Origin: Panax quinquefolius
Taxonomy: Eukaryota > Streptophyta > Magnoliopsida > Apiales > Araliaceae
NCBI GenBank assembly: GCA_020205615.1
Contig: JAINUW010000697.1
Coordinates: forward strand, 62,001-126,000
Direction of reading: 5' to 3'
DNA: 64,000 nucleotides
Under the pieces are notes generated by a model. The model searched no databases. It was not told where the DNA came from and saw only the letters and a program-made list of their open reading frames with translations. Positions 33,008 to 47,428 of this stretch are shown here, piece by piece; the stretch's first letter is position 1, and each line of letters opens with the position of its first letter. A program made the translations under genes and the position numbers.

Positions 33008-34215
33008 ACTACATCATGATTTGAATCATTGAAAATACCTTGTCATGTTTCAAGTATCTACTAATCATTATAATGTCCATTCCATTGCATTGCATGAACA
33101 TGATAAAGAGGGGCATCTGTAGACACTCGAAATTTTCTTCTCCTGTTACTAACCATGCAGGAGGGAAAAAGCGTCTTTTTCCCAGTCCAAAGATAACCCT
33201 GGAGGACTACAACATCAAATTCAAACCCCGAAGATAACCCCGGGAGATCTAGTTTCCAACCCCGGAGATAGCCCCGGGAAATTAGGTTCCAACCCCGGAT
33301 ATAATCCCGGGAAAGTCAGTTTCAACCTCGGAGATAACCCCGGAGGATCAAGATCAAAGCCTGGAGATAGCCCCAGGAGGTCAAGCCAACCTCAGAGATA
33401 ACCCTGAGGACAGTCAAATTCAACATCAAGTCAACCTCAGAGATAACCCTGAGAAACGACTGCTACAACTGCGCAAAAACCGGAGATCCCCAGGAGGGGC
33501 AAAAGGGTCATTTTTCTAACTCAACTTCACTTCAAATAAAATACACTCATTTTAACTCAAAATACTTCAAAGGAAGTCCCACAAGAGCGATATCTTAACT
33601 CCGGAGCGCAAACTACACAAAACGGCTTACCGGATTGCCTAACAGAAACTCGAGAATGCCATTTCGGTCATGGACCCATCTTCCTGGAATCAAAAAAGGT
33701 CAAATAATATGTCATTGTGTAGCTCTCGGAAAGAGCTTTCCGAAATGGTATGGCACGCTTCCATCGGACTCCCGGATTGAAAGTTATGAGCGATAGAAAG
33801 CGAACAACGCAGACAGATTCTCGACACTACACGGGGACCCACACCCGCCGGGGCACCCGGGCAGCCATGCAGTACACCTGCTACTAGGTGTCATAGGTAG
33901 ACATGTGGCTCCTCCCTCTATAAATAGAGGGCTTGGGGTCCTAATTTTCAAAGGAAAAAAGACGGGAAAACCCTGTACAATTCGCTCCGCACTCGCCCTA
34001 CAGTGTATTTTCCCACTTTTAAACACATGTGAGCTCATATATAGCCTCTTTTGTACCCACAAAAGCCAAGTGTTTACCCACTCTAAAGATATAGAAGCCT
34101 TTTTTTAGCGATCGGTTATAAGCCTTCTCACACACTTTAGAGTCTTTTTTCTTCATCTTTGCACACACCCTTCTACATGTGAGAGTCGTGGTGCTTGCTT
34201 TTGCCCGGACTTGAT

Positions 34216-34270
<55 letters not shown>

Positions 34271-34292
34271 CTAACATTATCGAGTTATTTGC

Positions 34293-34328
<36 letters not shown>

Positions 34329-34400
34329 CGAGTAAATGCACCTGCATCAAAAGTTCAAGGCTCATCGAACAAAGTTCGACACAGTTGATATATATAATAA

Positions 34401-34438
<38 letters not shown>

Positions 34439-36434
34439 CAGTGGTCTGGACTTTGTTCGATGAGCCCTAATTTCGATGCAGTGCGTTACTCACTTTTATA
34501 TATATTTATATATATTTATATATATGAACTGTGGTCGAACTCTGTTCCCTGGATTTTATATCTGGTGCATTTACTCGTTTTTATATATATATTTATATTT
34601 ATATATATGAACTGTGGTCGAACTCTGTTCGATGAGCCTGGATTTTACATCCAGTGCGTTTATTGCTTTTATATATATATATATATTTTCGTCCTGCCTG
34701 GAGTTTCCTTCGTGGCAGTTGATCGCTCTTATGACTTTATTTACGTTTCGTCCCGCCTGGAGTTTCCTCTGTGGCGGTTGATAGCTTTTAACAGCTTTAT
34801 TTACATTTCTGATCCCCCATGGAGGTGCTTCGTGGTTGGTTATCCCGTCTGTATATATATATTTACAGCTTTAATATATATACATGCTTACTACTTTCAT
34901 ATAAACTGCAGTATTTTGTGAGCCTAGGAATCATGTGATCACAGATTCATCCCATTGAATCTAGATTCGGTTATCGTGATGGACATTTTCAGCTGTAAGC
35001 AGCTTGTAAATTATTCTGCGGTGTCTGAATTTCCTCAGATGGTTTCCATACCCATGAGGAAGTCGGCATTATTTTTGTATATTATTTTCGTACGGATGCC
35101 TCGCATCCGTCAAATATAATCAATCAAGCCGATCACTTAATAAAAATGGGAGTGTAAAAGGTCTCAATTCCTATTGAGCATCAGGGTTTGAAAAACCTCT
35201 TTTATAAAACATCACTGCCATATCTTGCTAAAAACTGAATTTTTACATAAATTCAAACCCTGTGTATATAGGTTCGAACGAGGCCTCGTACAACTTCCAT
35301 ATAACAAAGACATCACACACACACACACACACTCGAGATAATAGTTTCTTGAAAAGAGGCCATCATGCAGTGGTAACACGGATGTCTGGGGTGCCTAACA
35401 CCTTCCCCAAGATAACCAAGTCCCCAGATCCTAAGCGAATCTCGGTTTCACAGACCAGTATATCGATGTCACATCTTCGGGTCAATGTGCAAACCTTTTC
35501 TCGGTTGTGTTGGTACAACCATTTAAAAAACCAACTGGCGACTCTTAACAATCCATCGTCGACATTATACATGTCGGACCTTTTTCACTTGTTTTTTCAA
35601 TTAAATCTCACCTAAAATGAGAACACCAAAGAACAAGTAACGGAAAGGGACATCCAAAAATCCCGACGTCGACAATTATAATTCACAATATTAATCGACC
35701 AGGTCGTTCCCAAGAAAGAGGGTGTGATATCCCGGGATTTTGAATAATTAAAATTTTACAAATTTTTTATTTATTTATTAATATTAATATTGATTATCAA
35801 TTTTGCGACAAGTATCTGTGATACGAGTCTCGAGAAGGTCAATTTTTGTATTGACTAATAAATTAGAGTAGAGTTGTGATTAACAGCTTTAGAAACTCTA
35901 ACCCTAATTTCTGGATAGGGATTCAATAAAAAATATAATTAAAATAATTATATTAATATGTATGTGTTCATACCGTATAGAAGCTTTGATCAATGATAGA
36001 TCGGATAAGGTTTAAAATTTATAAACCCTAATAAGAGATTAAAAACCTTAATCTCAAGATTAGAAACCCTAACGTACCATTAGAAACCCTAGTCAAAAGC
36101 TGAAAACCCTAATTTATATTCGAGAATCCTAAAACCCTAATTAGGAAACCATAATCCTAATTAGTAAGCTTAAAGTGTTTATTAAACTTAAATATGATTA
36201 GAAAACCCTAATTATATTTTAGTTATATTAATTTATATTTTACAAACCCTAATTATACTTTAGAAATATTAATTTTTATTTAAAACCCTAATTTCATTTC
36301 GAGAACCCTAAACCCTAATTGGATTTACCAAACCCTAATGGTGAGGGTTAAGGAGAATGATGTTAAACGACTAGAATACCCTTGATTTGTGAGGAAATTA
36401 TGAAAATACCCTTTTAGGGTGAAAAGACCAAAAT
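33008..36434 (+). repeat. Flank block F, copy 2
   Basis: Second copy of 22068-25502: ACTAC, Tat internal tail, Tat-like LTR (33118 to about 35533), primer site TGGCGACTC at 35536-35544, old LTR scrap, and the first part of the very long LTR (from about 35727, AAACCCTAA cluster at about 36020-36340), ending AAAAT at 36430-36434. The first AT run is 51 bases here (34219-34269) against 59 in copy 1. Contains no gene. Confidence 0.88.
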
Positions 36435-39189
36435 TGTAAGACCCCAAATTTTTAATAAATGAAATTTATTTTCCTCTATTTATTATTTTGAAATAGTAAG
36501 GGTTGATTTGATTAATGTGGATAGTTATGGGTAAAATATGCAAATATTTGAATAAGCAAGTGGTTATAAAATATTCATTATCGCTTGGGAATATTAGTTT
36601 GGTCGTGGAATATTAAATGCTTTGTCGGGAATATTAAATACGATGGCAGTATCTTTTTGTGGGCCCCATAACTGAAAGCGATTGGATGAAGAAAAAGACA
36701 AATATAAGTTGTTTATAAATACTTGATGTAGTTATTCAGTATTATCTTGTTGGAATACCGGTGGTTAAAACACACTATTACGCTATTGTTGTTGAGAGTA
36801 GCACGTATTGCACCAATTATTGATTCTTACGTAAGAAGGCACTACTCAATAATTGTTACTGAGAATTCTTATTCGGTATTTTATTTTATTGATTCAATAA
36901 TTGTTGCGTTGATATTTTATATTGTTGTTGTTTCAATAATTGTCATTACGATTTTTTATTATCAAAGCAATAATTCATATTATCTGAATAATATTATTAG
37001 ATAACATTATTGGCAATGTCTAGAAAGTTACATCTAAAAGAGAGGTTTGGTCACCTAATCATGCACCAAGAAGAAGAAATTCTTATTGGAAAGCCCTCTT
37101 TCCAGGAGGCGCTGGTTGTTAATATTGTGATTCGTAATATTATTTGTGAATAATTAATTATTGATTCATATGATGAGGAAAATATTGATTTTATGTGGAT
37201 ATAGATGGAGAAAAATTTTAAAATGACAATTGTTGAAAATTAATATTTTATCTTTTTACGATAAAATAATTTATTTAAATATATTATTTTAATAATATAT
37301 TAACGATGATATTTTATAATGAATGTGGGATATATGAGTATATGAGGAGAGAAGAGTATTTTTGTGGCATTAAATGATTAACACATGTTTTGTGTGTGTG
37401 GTGGACCCCATTTATTGACTAAAATTTGATTATACACGTAAAATCGCTTGATTTGTGGATTTGGATCAATTTCTATTTGGAATTTAGAAAATCTTTCTTC
37501 TGTAAAGTTGTAGAGAATTGAATTTCCTATAAAAACTCATGAGATTGAATTTTCTGATAAAAGGGCTATTTATTATGAATTATTGAAGTTTTGAGTTCCA
37601 AAATAATTGATTTTGGGAGTTTTAATTAATTATTTTGAGAAAAACGTTTTTGGTGAGTTTGTGAACCTCATTTAACATGTGCTATGGCTGAAATCAGATT
37701 TCAAAGGTGGGCTAAGGAATTTTGTTTATAAATAATATTATTATATTCAATTTTCTGCTTTGGTGTTCTAAGCATTTTCCTATAAATAGGGAGCTTAGGT
37801 TAGAATTGAAAATCACACCAAAAACTGAAGTTTTCTCTCTCTATATTATCGAGCGTATTCTTGTGAGTATACTTTGAGTGTTGATATACGGTGCAAGTTC
37901 AAGTCATAGCCTATATCCGGTGTTTCAACTAGAAGTATTGTCTTTCGAGGTAAGGGATGTTATTTTATTCGAAAATGATATTATTTCTTCAATATCATTA
38001 TGCCGAAATATTGGTTGGAAATTTTTATCAAATTTGGAACTTTTTCATGTCGGGGTTACTATTCACGAGTTACTATTCATGAGTTACTATTCATGAGTTA
38101 CTATTCACGAGTTACTATTCACGAGTACTATTCATGAAGCGTGAAGATGTTTTTGTTGAATTTCTATCTTTTGGTGTCAGAGTTACTATTCACGATATCG
38201 GCACTATTCACGATATCTGACTATTCATTTAAAAGCGGCACTATTCAATAGAAAAATGAAAATTTTTCTTTTCGTCAAAAAATATCTATTCGGATACTAG
38301 CTTTGATTGTATCCATGTTTTGATCATTCTTGAATTTTACACCACTATGATTATTTTGAGGTATTGTTGGACATGGATAAAAACAAAGTACGAATCCTTA
38401 ATCCTTAATCCTTGTCATTTTGTTTCCTTTGGATTCGTTTCTTTAAAATATTTTTCATCATCCTCGATCTTAAATGATGATATTCTTGAATATCTTTGGC
38501 CCAGTAGCAAAAAGATGAGCAGTGTTGAGATGAACATGACCGATCGATTAATATCTTTGCCCGTAGTGCAAAGATGAAGCAGTGTTTAGATGAACATGAC
38601 TAAGTTGGTGAATATCTTTCGCCCAGTAGTGCAAAGATGAATATTTGATTTGAGATGAATATTGATTGATGTTACAGAGATAAAATATTGATGATGGACT
38701 GTTAAATTCATAGATTATAGTAGATTTCATTCTCTACGTAACTCTTCTATGAATTATATTTTCCGCTGCGAATATTGATCTGAAACTTGTTGTCTATTGT
38801 ATTCTATCATATTTTTCCCTGTTGAAGACTAACGATAATTTGTTGTACATTATCTTAGTTATAACATTCTTTACTGGGCTAGTTGAGCTCACCCTTTTCC
38901 TTGTTGTTCCATTTTTCTTCTCAGGAAGCAAGATTATAGCAGGAACTAGTCGGGGTATGGAATGAAGGTTCTAGAGAGAGTTGTTTAGTAGTCCTCACCA
39001 TTTTTGTAAAATAATGTATCAATAATTATGATGGGGATTTATTTGCGTGTGGATATTGTCTAGATGGCAATATCTGTATTTAAACTCACAGTTTATATGT
39101 TGTAATAATAAAGTTGTAGTTATTTACGTACCATGTATTTGGCGACTCGAATGGGTTGGATGGAATGGACCTATTTTGGGGGCGCCACG
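36435..39189 (+). repeat. H2 5' LTR, beta subtype
   Basis: TGTAAGACCCC start with AATAAATGAAATTT; end GCGCCACG. Arrays as in the H1 5' LTR (TACTATTCACGAGT at about 38050-38130; AATATCTTTGG at about 38490-38645). Confidence 0.88.
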
Positions 39190-39375
39190 GTTGGTATCGA
39201 GCTTAGGATATGATCTTTGGCGGAGATCGGGGAATAGAACTAGGAGGGAGAGACGAGTAAATCCTTCGCTAGTGTGTCCTACCTAAGCTTATTTGTTAGT
39301 TGGTCAATTATATAGGGATATTATGTGATATATTGATTTCCTTAATTAACCCTTGTTTTATGACAAGATTTGAGA

Positions 39376-39712
39376 ATGTCGATTGAGAATATTAACAATG
39401 GAGTAAATGAGACCGTGGAGATGCCTCAGATTTACCAACGAGGAGAACATGCAACAACAGTGACAATGTACCTCCGGTGAACAACACCTTCGAGCGAGAT
39501 GATGAACGAGGGATGTTTAGAAGCTTTTTGCAGTTCATGCAAAATCGACGAGGAGACTCGTGTTCAAAATATGAGGAGGAAATGATAAGATTCACGGTGG
39601 TCACAGCCAAGCAGTTCAAAGAGTTGGGACCACCAGAATTCTGGGGAAAGCCGGATCCGATTAAGGCGGAGACGTGGGTCAAACAAATTACCAAGATATT
39701 CGATGTCTTGGT
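39376..39712 (+). pseudogene. gag N-terminal fragment of H2
   Basis: ATG at 39376-39378 (MS-IENINNGVNETVEM). Runs with two frame changes to the shared joint GATGTCTTGGTACCC at about 39707-39717. Same truncation as H1. Confidence 0.78.
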
Positions 39713-39765
39713 ACCCACGTGATGATATACGAGTATAATCGACTTTAATCGATAAAGTTAAAGCT

Positions 39766-40945
39766 GCTCAAGCCACCGACCCGGAGCTGATGCGTATGAA
39801 GAAGAAAGTACAAGAAGGAGCTATTTCGGAAGCGAGAATTGATGAAGAAGGAATACTTCAAGTCCACTCTAGACTTTGTGTTCCTAACGACTCTGATTTG
39901 AAGTACAAGATTATGATGGAGGCACACAATACACCATTTGCAATCCATCTTGGAAGTACTAAAATGTATCGTGATCTTCGACATACATTTTGGTGGAACA
40001 ATATGAAGAGAGAGATTGCAAAGTTTATCTCAATGTGTTTAACTTGTCAACGTGTAAAGGCGGAGCATCTAGTACCTAAGGGTCCGTTGCAACCACTTGA
40101 GATTCCGGAATGGAAGTGGGAACACATTACCATGGATTTCGTTACGGGTCTTCCTACGGTTTTTCAAGGCATCAATGCTATTTGGGTTATTGTTGATAGA
40201 TTAACCAAATCTGCTCATTTCTTGCCGATACGGGAGACTTATTCCCTTGAACGTCTTGCTAGTATGTACGTAAATGAGATTGTGAGGTTGCATGGCATGC
40301 CTGTATCCATAGTTTCGGATCGTGACCCAAGATTCACTTCAAGATTTTGGGTTAGCTTGCAAAAAGCTATGGGAGCGCGGATTTGCGATTTAGTTTAAGC
40401 ATACCATCCCCAAATGGACGGACAATCGAAAGGACTATTCAAACTCTTGAAGATTTATTAAGACTCGTGTCCTAGACTTCAAGGCGGTTGGGATAAGTAT
40501 TTACCATTGGTGGAATTCTCCTACAACAACAGAGTTATCGTGCAAGTATAGGTGTGGCTCCATTGAAGCATTATATGGACGAAAATGTCGTTCTCCAATA
40601 TGTTGGGATGAGGTGGGTGAAGCAACATTGTTGGGACCCGAAAGTTAGTACGTATGACACCGAAAAGATCCAAATGATTCGCCAACGATACAAAGCAAGC
40701 ACAAGATCGACAAAAGAGTTATGCGGATCTTCATCGAAAGGACGTGGAATTTAGTGTAGGGGATCATGTATTATTGCGAGTTGCTCCATGGAAGGAGTTA
40801 CAAGATTTGGGAAGAGAGGAAAGCTCAATCCACGATTTATTGGTCCATTTCAAATTCTTGACCGAATAGGAAATGTAGCCTATAGACTTGCGTTACCTCA
40901 AGTATGTCTCTCGTGTTCATAATGTGTTTCACATATCGGTGCTTT
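39766..40945 (+). pseudogene. int: Integrase of H2, frameshifted in second half
   Basis: Open from about 39766 to 40398, with HHCC finger, first catalytic Asp (MDFVTGLP) and second (SDRDPRF) intact. Frame changes follow near 40373, 40395, 40428, 40466, 40485, 40533 and others, so the catalytic Glu region and GPY/F module are out of frame. Five of these lie where H1 reads CAG or CTG. Confidence 0.82.
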
Positions 40946-41226
40946 GTAAATATGTGAAAGACCGAACCACGTTATAGAGTTAGAACCGGACGAGATAGTA
41001 GAAGACTTAACGTATGAGGAGGTACTGTCAAGATTTTGGATAGGAAGGAGCATGTCCTACGCCAAGAAAGGTCATACCACAAGTTAAAGTTTTGTGGAGG
41101 AATCATGCTTTATAGAGGAAATGACACGGAATTGGAAACGGAAATGAAAGCGAGGTATCCTCACCTTTTCGAAAACACCAGTACGTCACGTCAATTTCGA
41201 GGACTAAATTTCATAAGGAGGGAGGT
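40946..41226 (+). pseudogene. Chromodomain-like tail and polypurine tract of H2
   Basis: DRKEHVLR-type stretch at about 41036-41065 and the KARYPHLF and FRGLNFIRRE motifs at about 41146-41224, directly before the LTR at 41227. The purine tract is AAGGAGGGAGG. Confidence 0.65.
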
Positions 41227-43965
41227 TGTAAGACCTCAAATTTTTTTAAATAAAAGGAATTTCCTTTATTTATTATTTTGAAATAGTAAGAGTTGATTTG
41301 ATTAATGTGGATAGTTAAAGGTTAAATACGCAAATATTTCAAAATAAGCAAGTGGTTATAAAATATTCATTTTTGCTCTGGGAATATTCGTTTGGTCGTG
41401 GAATATTAAATCTTTGTCGGGGAATATTAAATGCGACAGTAGCAGACCATGTGTGGGCCCCATAACGAAAAAGCGATTGGATGAGGAAAGCGACAAATAT
41501 AAGTTGTTTAAAAATAACGGCGTAATTATTACCAATTAATATTGTTGGAATACCCGGTGGTTAAAACACACTAATACTGGCGTTGTTGAACAAGAGCTGC
41601 GGTATTGCATCAATTATTGATTCTTACGTAGGAAGGCACTTACTCGATAATTGTTACGAGAATTATTGTTCAATAGTTTATTTTATTGATTCAATAATTC
41701 TTTGCGTTGGTATTTTATATTATTCTTGCTTCAATAATTGTTGTCGCGCACATATTTCCCATTATCGGATCAATAATTCATATTATTTGAATAATATTAT
41801 TAGATAACATTATTGGCAATGTCTAGAAAGTTTTGTCTAAGGAGAGGTTTGGTCACCTAATTGCGGCGCCAAGAAGGAGAGATCCTTATTGGAAAGCCCC
41901 TCTTTTCCGGGAAATGTACTGGTTCATGTCATAAATGTGATTACGTAATATTATTTGTGAATAATTAATTATTGATTCATATGATAAGGAAATATTTATT
42001 TTATATGAATATAAATGATGGATTTATTTATGTGGTTATTAATGAAGGAATTAATGTTGAGATGTTTTATTTGTATTTTCTTAGGATTAGAGGTATTAAA
42101 AATCAAATTAGTATTTTTACGATATATATTGCGTGAGTTATAATTTTTAATCTGACCGTTGGATCGTTATGATTTTTGGATATGTTATACATATATAAGT
42201 TGAGTATATGTCTACAAATTTTGAACCGTTAAAAATGAACGAATGATTTGTTATAAATTTTAAGAGGTGTTTGATTAGGAAAGTAGGGTTATAATTGATT
42301 TTGGTGGAAAATTCTAGAATTGAGTGGGCCCCACTTGTGGTTGGTGAAAAAAATGTGCTGAATTTTATTTCAAATGTGGTGGGTGGCAATAGTAGCGCGT
42401 AAAGCCATCAGTAAGTAGCAGTCAAGTCTGCCTTTCTACGGCTAACATTTTCCTATAAATAGAGGGCTAAGTTAGAATTGAAAATCACACCGAAACAAGT
42501 TTTTCTCTTTCTCTCTATATTATTGAGTGTATTTTGTGAGTATTTAGATACTTTGAGAGTCTTTGTTCGGTCAAGATAAGTTTCATTCAAAGATCACTTC
42601 CGATCTTTCCTTAGAAATCTTCGATTCTTTGAGGTAAGGAATGTTATTTTCTTCTCAAATGATATTATTTCTTCAATATCATTATCTTTGAAATATTGGT
42701 TGGAACTTTTTATCAAATTTGGAACTTTTTCATGTCTGGGTTACTATTCATGAGTTACTATTAGTTACTATTCATGAGTTACTATTCACGAGTTACTATT
42801 CACAGTACTATTCATGAAGCGTGAAGATGTTTTTGTGGAATTTCTATCTTTTGGTGTTTGAGTTACTATTCACGTATACTCAATTTGACTATTCACGATA
42901 TCTGAGACTATTCACAAATACGGCACTATTCACCGAAAAATGAAAATTTTTCTTTTTGTCCAAAATATCTATTCTGGATACTAGCTTTGATTGTATCCAT
43001 GTTTTGATCATTCTTGAATTTTACACCACTATGATTATTTTTGAGGTATTTTTTTAAACATGGATAAAACAAAGTACGAATCCTTAATCCTTAATCCTTG
43101 TCATTTTGTTTCACTGGATTCGTTTCTTTAAAAATATTTTTTATCATCCTCAGTCTTAAATGATGATATTATTGAATATCTTTGGCCTGTAGTGCAAAGA
43201 TGAATGATTTCTGAAGAATATCTTTGGCCTGTAGTGCAAAGATGAATGATTTCTGAAGAATATCTTTGGCCTGTAGTGCAAAGATGAACAGGTGTTGAGA
43301 TGAACATGATAGGCGATCGATTAATATCTTTGGCCAGTAGTAAAAAGATGAGCAGTGTTTAAATGAACATGATTAGTCGATGAATATCTTTGGCTCAGTA
43401 TGGTAAAAGATGAATATTTGATTCTGAGATGTATATTGATTGATGTTCTGGGGGATAAAAGATAGAGCGATGAACTTTTAAATTCATACATAGAAGATAG
43501 TAGTTTGCATTCTCTACTTAACTCTTCTAATGAATTATTATTTTCTGCTGCGAATATTGATTTAAAATTTGTTGTCTATCAGTATTCTATTAAATTTTTC
43601 CTGTTGAAGACTAACGATAATTTGTTGTATATTATCTTAGTCATAATATTCTTTTCTTGAGCTAGTTGAGCTCACCCTTTTCCTTTTGTTCCATTCTTCT
43701 CCTGAGGCGAGAATATAGCGAGTACGCAGTTGGGGGTATGGAATGAAGGTTTTAGAAAGGATTGTTTAGTAGTCCTCACCATTTTTGTAAAATAATGTAT
43801 CAATAAATGTGATGAGGATTTATTTGAGTATAGATATTGTCTATAAGATAATATTTGTATTTAAACTCACGCTTTTCTTGTTGTAATAATAAAGTTGTAG
43901 TTGTTTACGTACCATGTATTGACAACTCGAATGGGTGATGTATACCTATTTTTGGGGGCGTCACA
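41227..43965 (+). repeat. H2 3' LTR, alpha subtype
   Basis: TGTAAGACC to GGGGCGTCACA, then ACTAC at 43966-43970. Three tandem units near 43174-43290 plus two further diverged units give five AATATCTTTGG units in all. 2739 bp. Confidence 0.9.
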
Positions 43966-45164
43966 ACTACATTGCGATTTGAATCATTGAAAATACCTTG
44001 TCGTGTTTCAAGTATCTACTAATCATTATAATGTCCATTCCATTGCATTGCATGAACATGATAAAGAGGGCATCTCAGAGACACTCGAAATTTTCTTCTC
44101 CGTTACATTAACCATGCGGGGAGGAAAAAGCGTCTTTTTCCCAGTCCAAAGATAACCCTGGAGGACTACAACATCAAATTCAAACCCCGAAGATAACCCC
44201 GGGAGATCTAGTTTCCAACCCCGGAGATAGCCCCGGGAAATTAGGTTCCACCGGATATAATCCCGGAAAGTCGATTTCAACCTCGGAGATAACCCCGGAG
44301 GATCAAGATCAAAGCTCGGAGATAGCCCGAGGAGGTCAAGCCAACCTCGAGAGATAACCCCGAGGACGATCAAATTCAACATCAAGTCAACCTCAGAGAT
44401 AACCCTGAGAAACGACTGCTACAACTGCGCAAAAACCGGAGATCCCCAGGAGGGGCAAAAGGGTCATTTTTCTAACTCAACTTCACTTCAAATCAAATAC
44501 ACTCATTTTAACTCAAAATACTTCAAAGGAAGTCCCACAAGAGCGATATCTTAACTCCGGAGCGCAAACTACACAAAACGGCTTACCGGATTGCCTAACA
44601 GAAACTCGAGAATGCCATTTCGGTCATGGACCCATCTTCCTGGAATCAAAAAAGGTCAAATAATATGTCATTGTGTAGCTCTCGGAAAGAGCTTTCCAAA
44701 GCAGTATGGCACGCTTCCATCGGACTCCGGATTGAAAGTTATGAGCGGCGAAAGCGAACAACGCAGACGCATTGCCGACGACGCGGGGGACCCACCTTCG
44801 CCCGGGGCACCCCGGGCAGCCGCAGGTACACCTGCTACTAGGTGTCATAGGTAGACATGTGGCTCCTCCCTCTATAAATAGAGGGCTTGGGGTCCTAATT
44901 TTCAAAGGAAAAAAGACGGAAAACCCATACAATTAGCTCGCACTCGCCTCTGAGTGTATTTTCCCACTTTTAAACACATGTGAGCTCATATATAGCCTCT
45001 TTTGTACCCACAAAAGCCAAGTGTTTACCCACTCTAAAGATATAGAAGCCTTTTTTAGCGATCAGGTTATAAGCCTTCTCACACACTTTAGAGTCTTTCT
45101 CTTCATCTTGCACACACCCTTCTACATGTTGAGAGTCGTGGTGCTTGCTTTTGCCGGACTTGGT

Positions 45165-45243
<79 letters not shown>

Positions 45244-45263
45244 TAACATTATCGAGTTATTTG

Positions 45264-45305
<42 letters not shown>

Positions 45306-45361
45306 CGAGTAAATGCACTGCATCAAGTCTCAGTTTCATCGAATAAAGTTGACACACATTG

Positions 45362-45410
<49 letters not shown>

Positions 45411-45637
45411 CGTTGGTCGGACTTTGTTCGATGAGCCTAGACTTCGGTCTGGTGCGTTTACTCACTTTTATATATATTTATATATATTTATATATATGAA
45501 CTGTGGTCGAACTCTGTTCCCTGGATTTTATATCTGGTGCATTTACTCGTTTTTATATATATATTTATATTTATATATATGAACTGTGGTCGAACTCTGT
45601 TCGATGAGCCTGGATTTTACATCCAGTGCGTTTATTG

Positions 45638-45683
<46 letters not shown>

Positions 45684-47428
45684 CGTCCTGCCTGGAGTTT
45701 CCTTCGTGGCAGTTGATCGCTCTTATGACTTTATTTACGTTTCGTCCCGCCTGGAGTTTCCTCTGTGGCGGTTGATAGCTTTTAACAGCTTTATTTACAT
45801 TTTTGATCCCCCATGGAGATGCTTCGTGGTTGGTTATCCCGTCTGTATATATATATTTACAGCTTTAATATATATACATGCTTACTACTTTCATATAAAC
45901 TGCAGTATTTTGTGAGCCTAGGAATCATGTGATCACAGATTCATCCCATTGAATCTAGATTCGGTTATCGTGATGGACATTTTCAAATTGTAGCGACTTG
46001 TAAATTATTCTCATGATTGTCTCGAATTTCCTCGGATGGTTTCCATACCCATGAGGAAGTCGGCATTATTTTTGTATATTATTTTAAATACGGATGCCTC
46101 AGATCCGTCAAATATAATCAATCGCCGATCACTTAATAAAAATGGGAGTGTAAAAGGTCTCAATTCCTATTGAGCATCGTGGTTTGAAAAACCTCTTTTA
46201 TAAAACATCACTGCCATATCTTGCTAAAAACTGAATTTTTACATAAATTCAAACCCTGTGTATATAGGTTCGAACGAGGCCTCGTACAACTTCCATATAA
46301 CAGCACATTGACCCACACACACACACACTCAGATAATAGTTTCTTGAAAAGAGGCCATCACCGTGGTAACACGGATGTCGGGGGGTGCCTAACACCTTCC
46401 CCCCGCATAACCAAGTCCCCAGATCCTAAACGAATCTCGGTTTCACCGACCCGTATATCAGTGTCACATCACTGGGTCAATGTGCAAATCTTTTCTCGGT
46501 TGTGTTGGTACAACCATTTAAAAAACCAACTGGCGACTCTTAACAATCCATCGTCGACATTATACATGTCGGACCTTTTTCACTTGTTTTTTCAATCAAA
46601 TCTCACCTAAAATGAGAACACCAAAGAACAAGTAACGGAAAGGGACATCCAAAAATCCCGACGTCGACAATTATAATTCACAATATTAATCGACCAGGTC
46701 GTTCCCAAGAAAGAGGGTGTGATATCAAGGATTTTGAATAATTAAAATTTTACAAATTTTTATTTATTTATTAATATTAATATTGATTATCAATTTTGCG
46801 ACAAGTATCTGTGATACGAGTCTCGAGAAGGTCAATTTTTGTATTGACTAATAAATTAGAGTAGAGTTGTGATTAATGACTTTAGAAACTCTAACCCTAA
46901 TTTACGGATAGGATTCAATAAAAATATAATTAAAATAATTATATTAATATGTATGTGTTCATCTTAGTATAGAAGCTTTGATCAATGATAGATCGGATAA
47001 GGTTTAAAATTTATAAACCCTAATAAGAGATTAAAAACCTTAATCTCAAGATTAGAAACCCTAACGTACCATTAGAAACCCTAGTCAAAAGCTGAAAACC
47101 CTAATTTATATTCGAGAATCCTAAAACCCTAATTAGGAAACCATAATCCTAATTAGTAAGCTTAAAGTGTTTATTAAACTTAAATATGATTAGAAAACCC
47201 TAATTATATTTTAGTTATATTAATTTATATTTTACAAACCCTAATTATACTTTAGAAATATTAATTTTTATTTAAAACCCTAATTTCATTTCGAGAACCC
47301 TAAACCCTAATTGGATTTACCAAACCCTAATGGTGAGGGTTAAGGAGAATGATGTTAAACGACTAGAATACCCTTCAATTTGTGAGGGAAATTATGAAAA
47401 TACCCTTTTAGGGTGAAAAGACCAAAAT
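43966..47428 (+). repeat. Flank block F, copy 3
   Basis: Third copy: ACTAC, Tat tail, Tat-like LTR (about 44075-46528; its first bases are altered to CTCAGAGACAC), primer site TGGCGACTC at 46531-46539, old LTR scrap, very long LTR start at about 46707, ending AAAAT at 47424-47428. The first AT run is 75 bases (45168-45242). In the hairpin array one unit reads CTCGGAGATAGCCCGAGG, again with matching arms. No gene. Confidence 0.88.

Larger units (their letters stand above)
36435..43965 (+). mobile_element. H2: second hybrid Tekay element
   Basis: 5' LTR 36435-39189 (beta; TATA 37780-37789), primer site 39192-39202, internal 39190-41226, 3' LTR 41227-43965 (alpha; TATA 42453-42462). Left flank AAAAT, right flank ACTAC. 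It has the same gag-to-integrase joint as H1, so both come from one ancestral hybrid. Confidence 0.87.
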
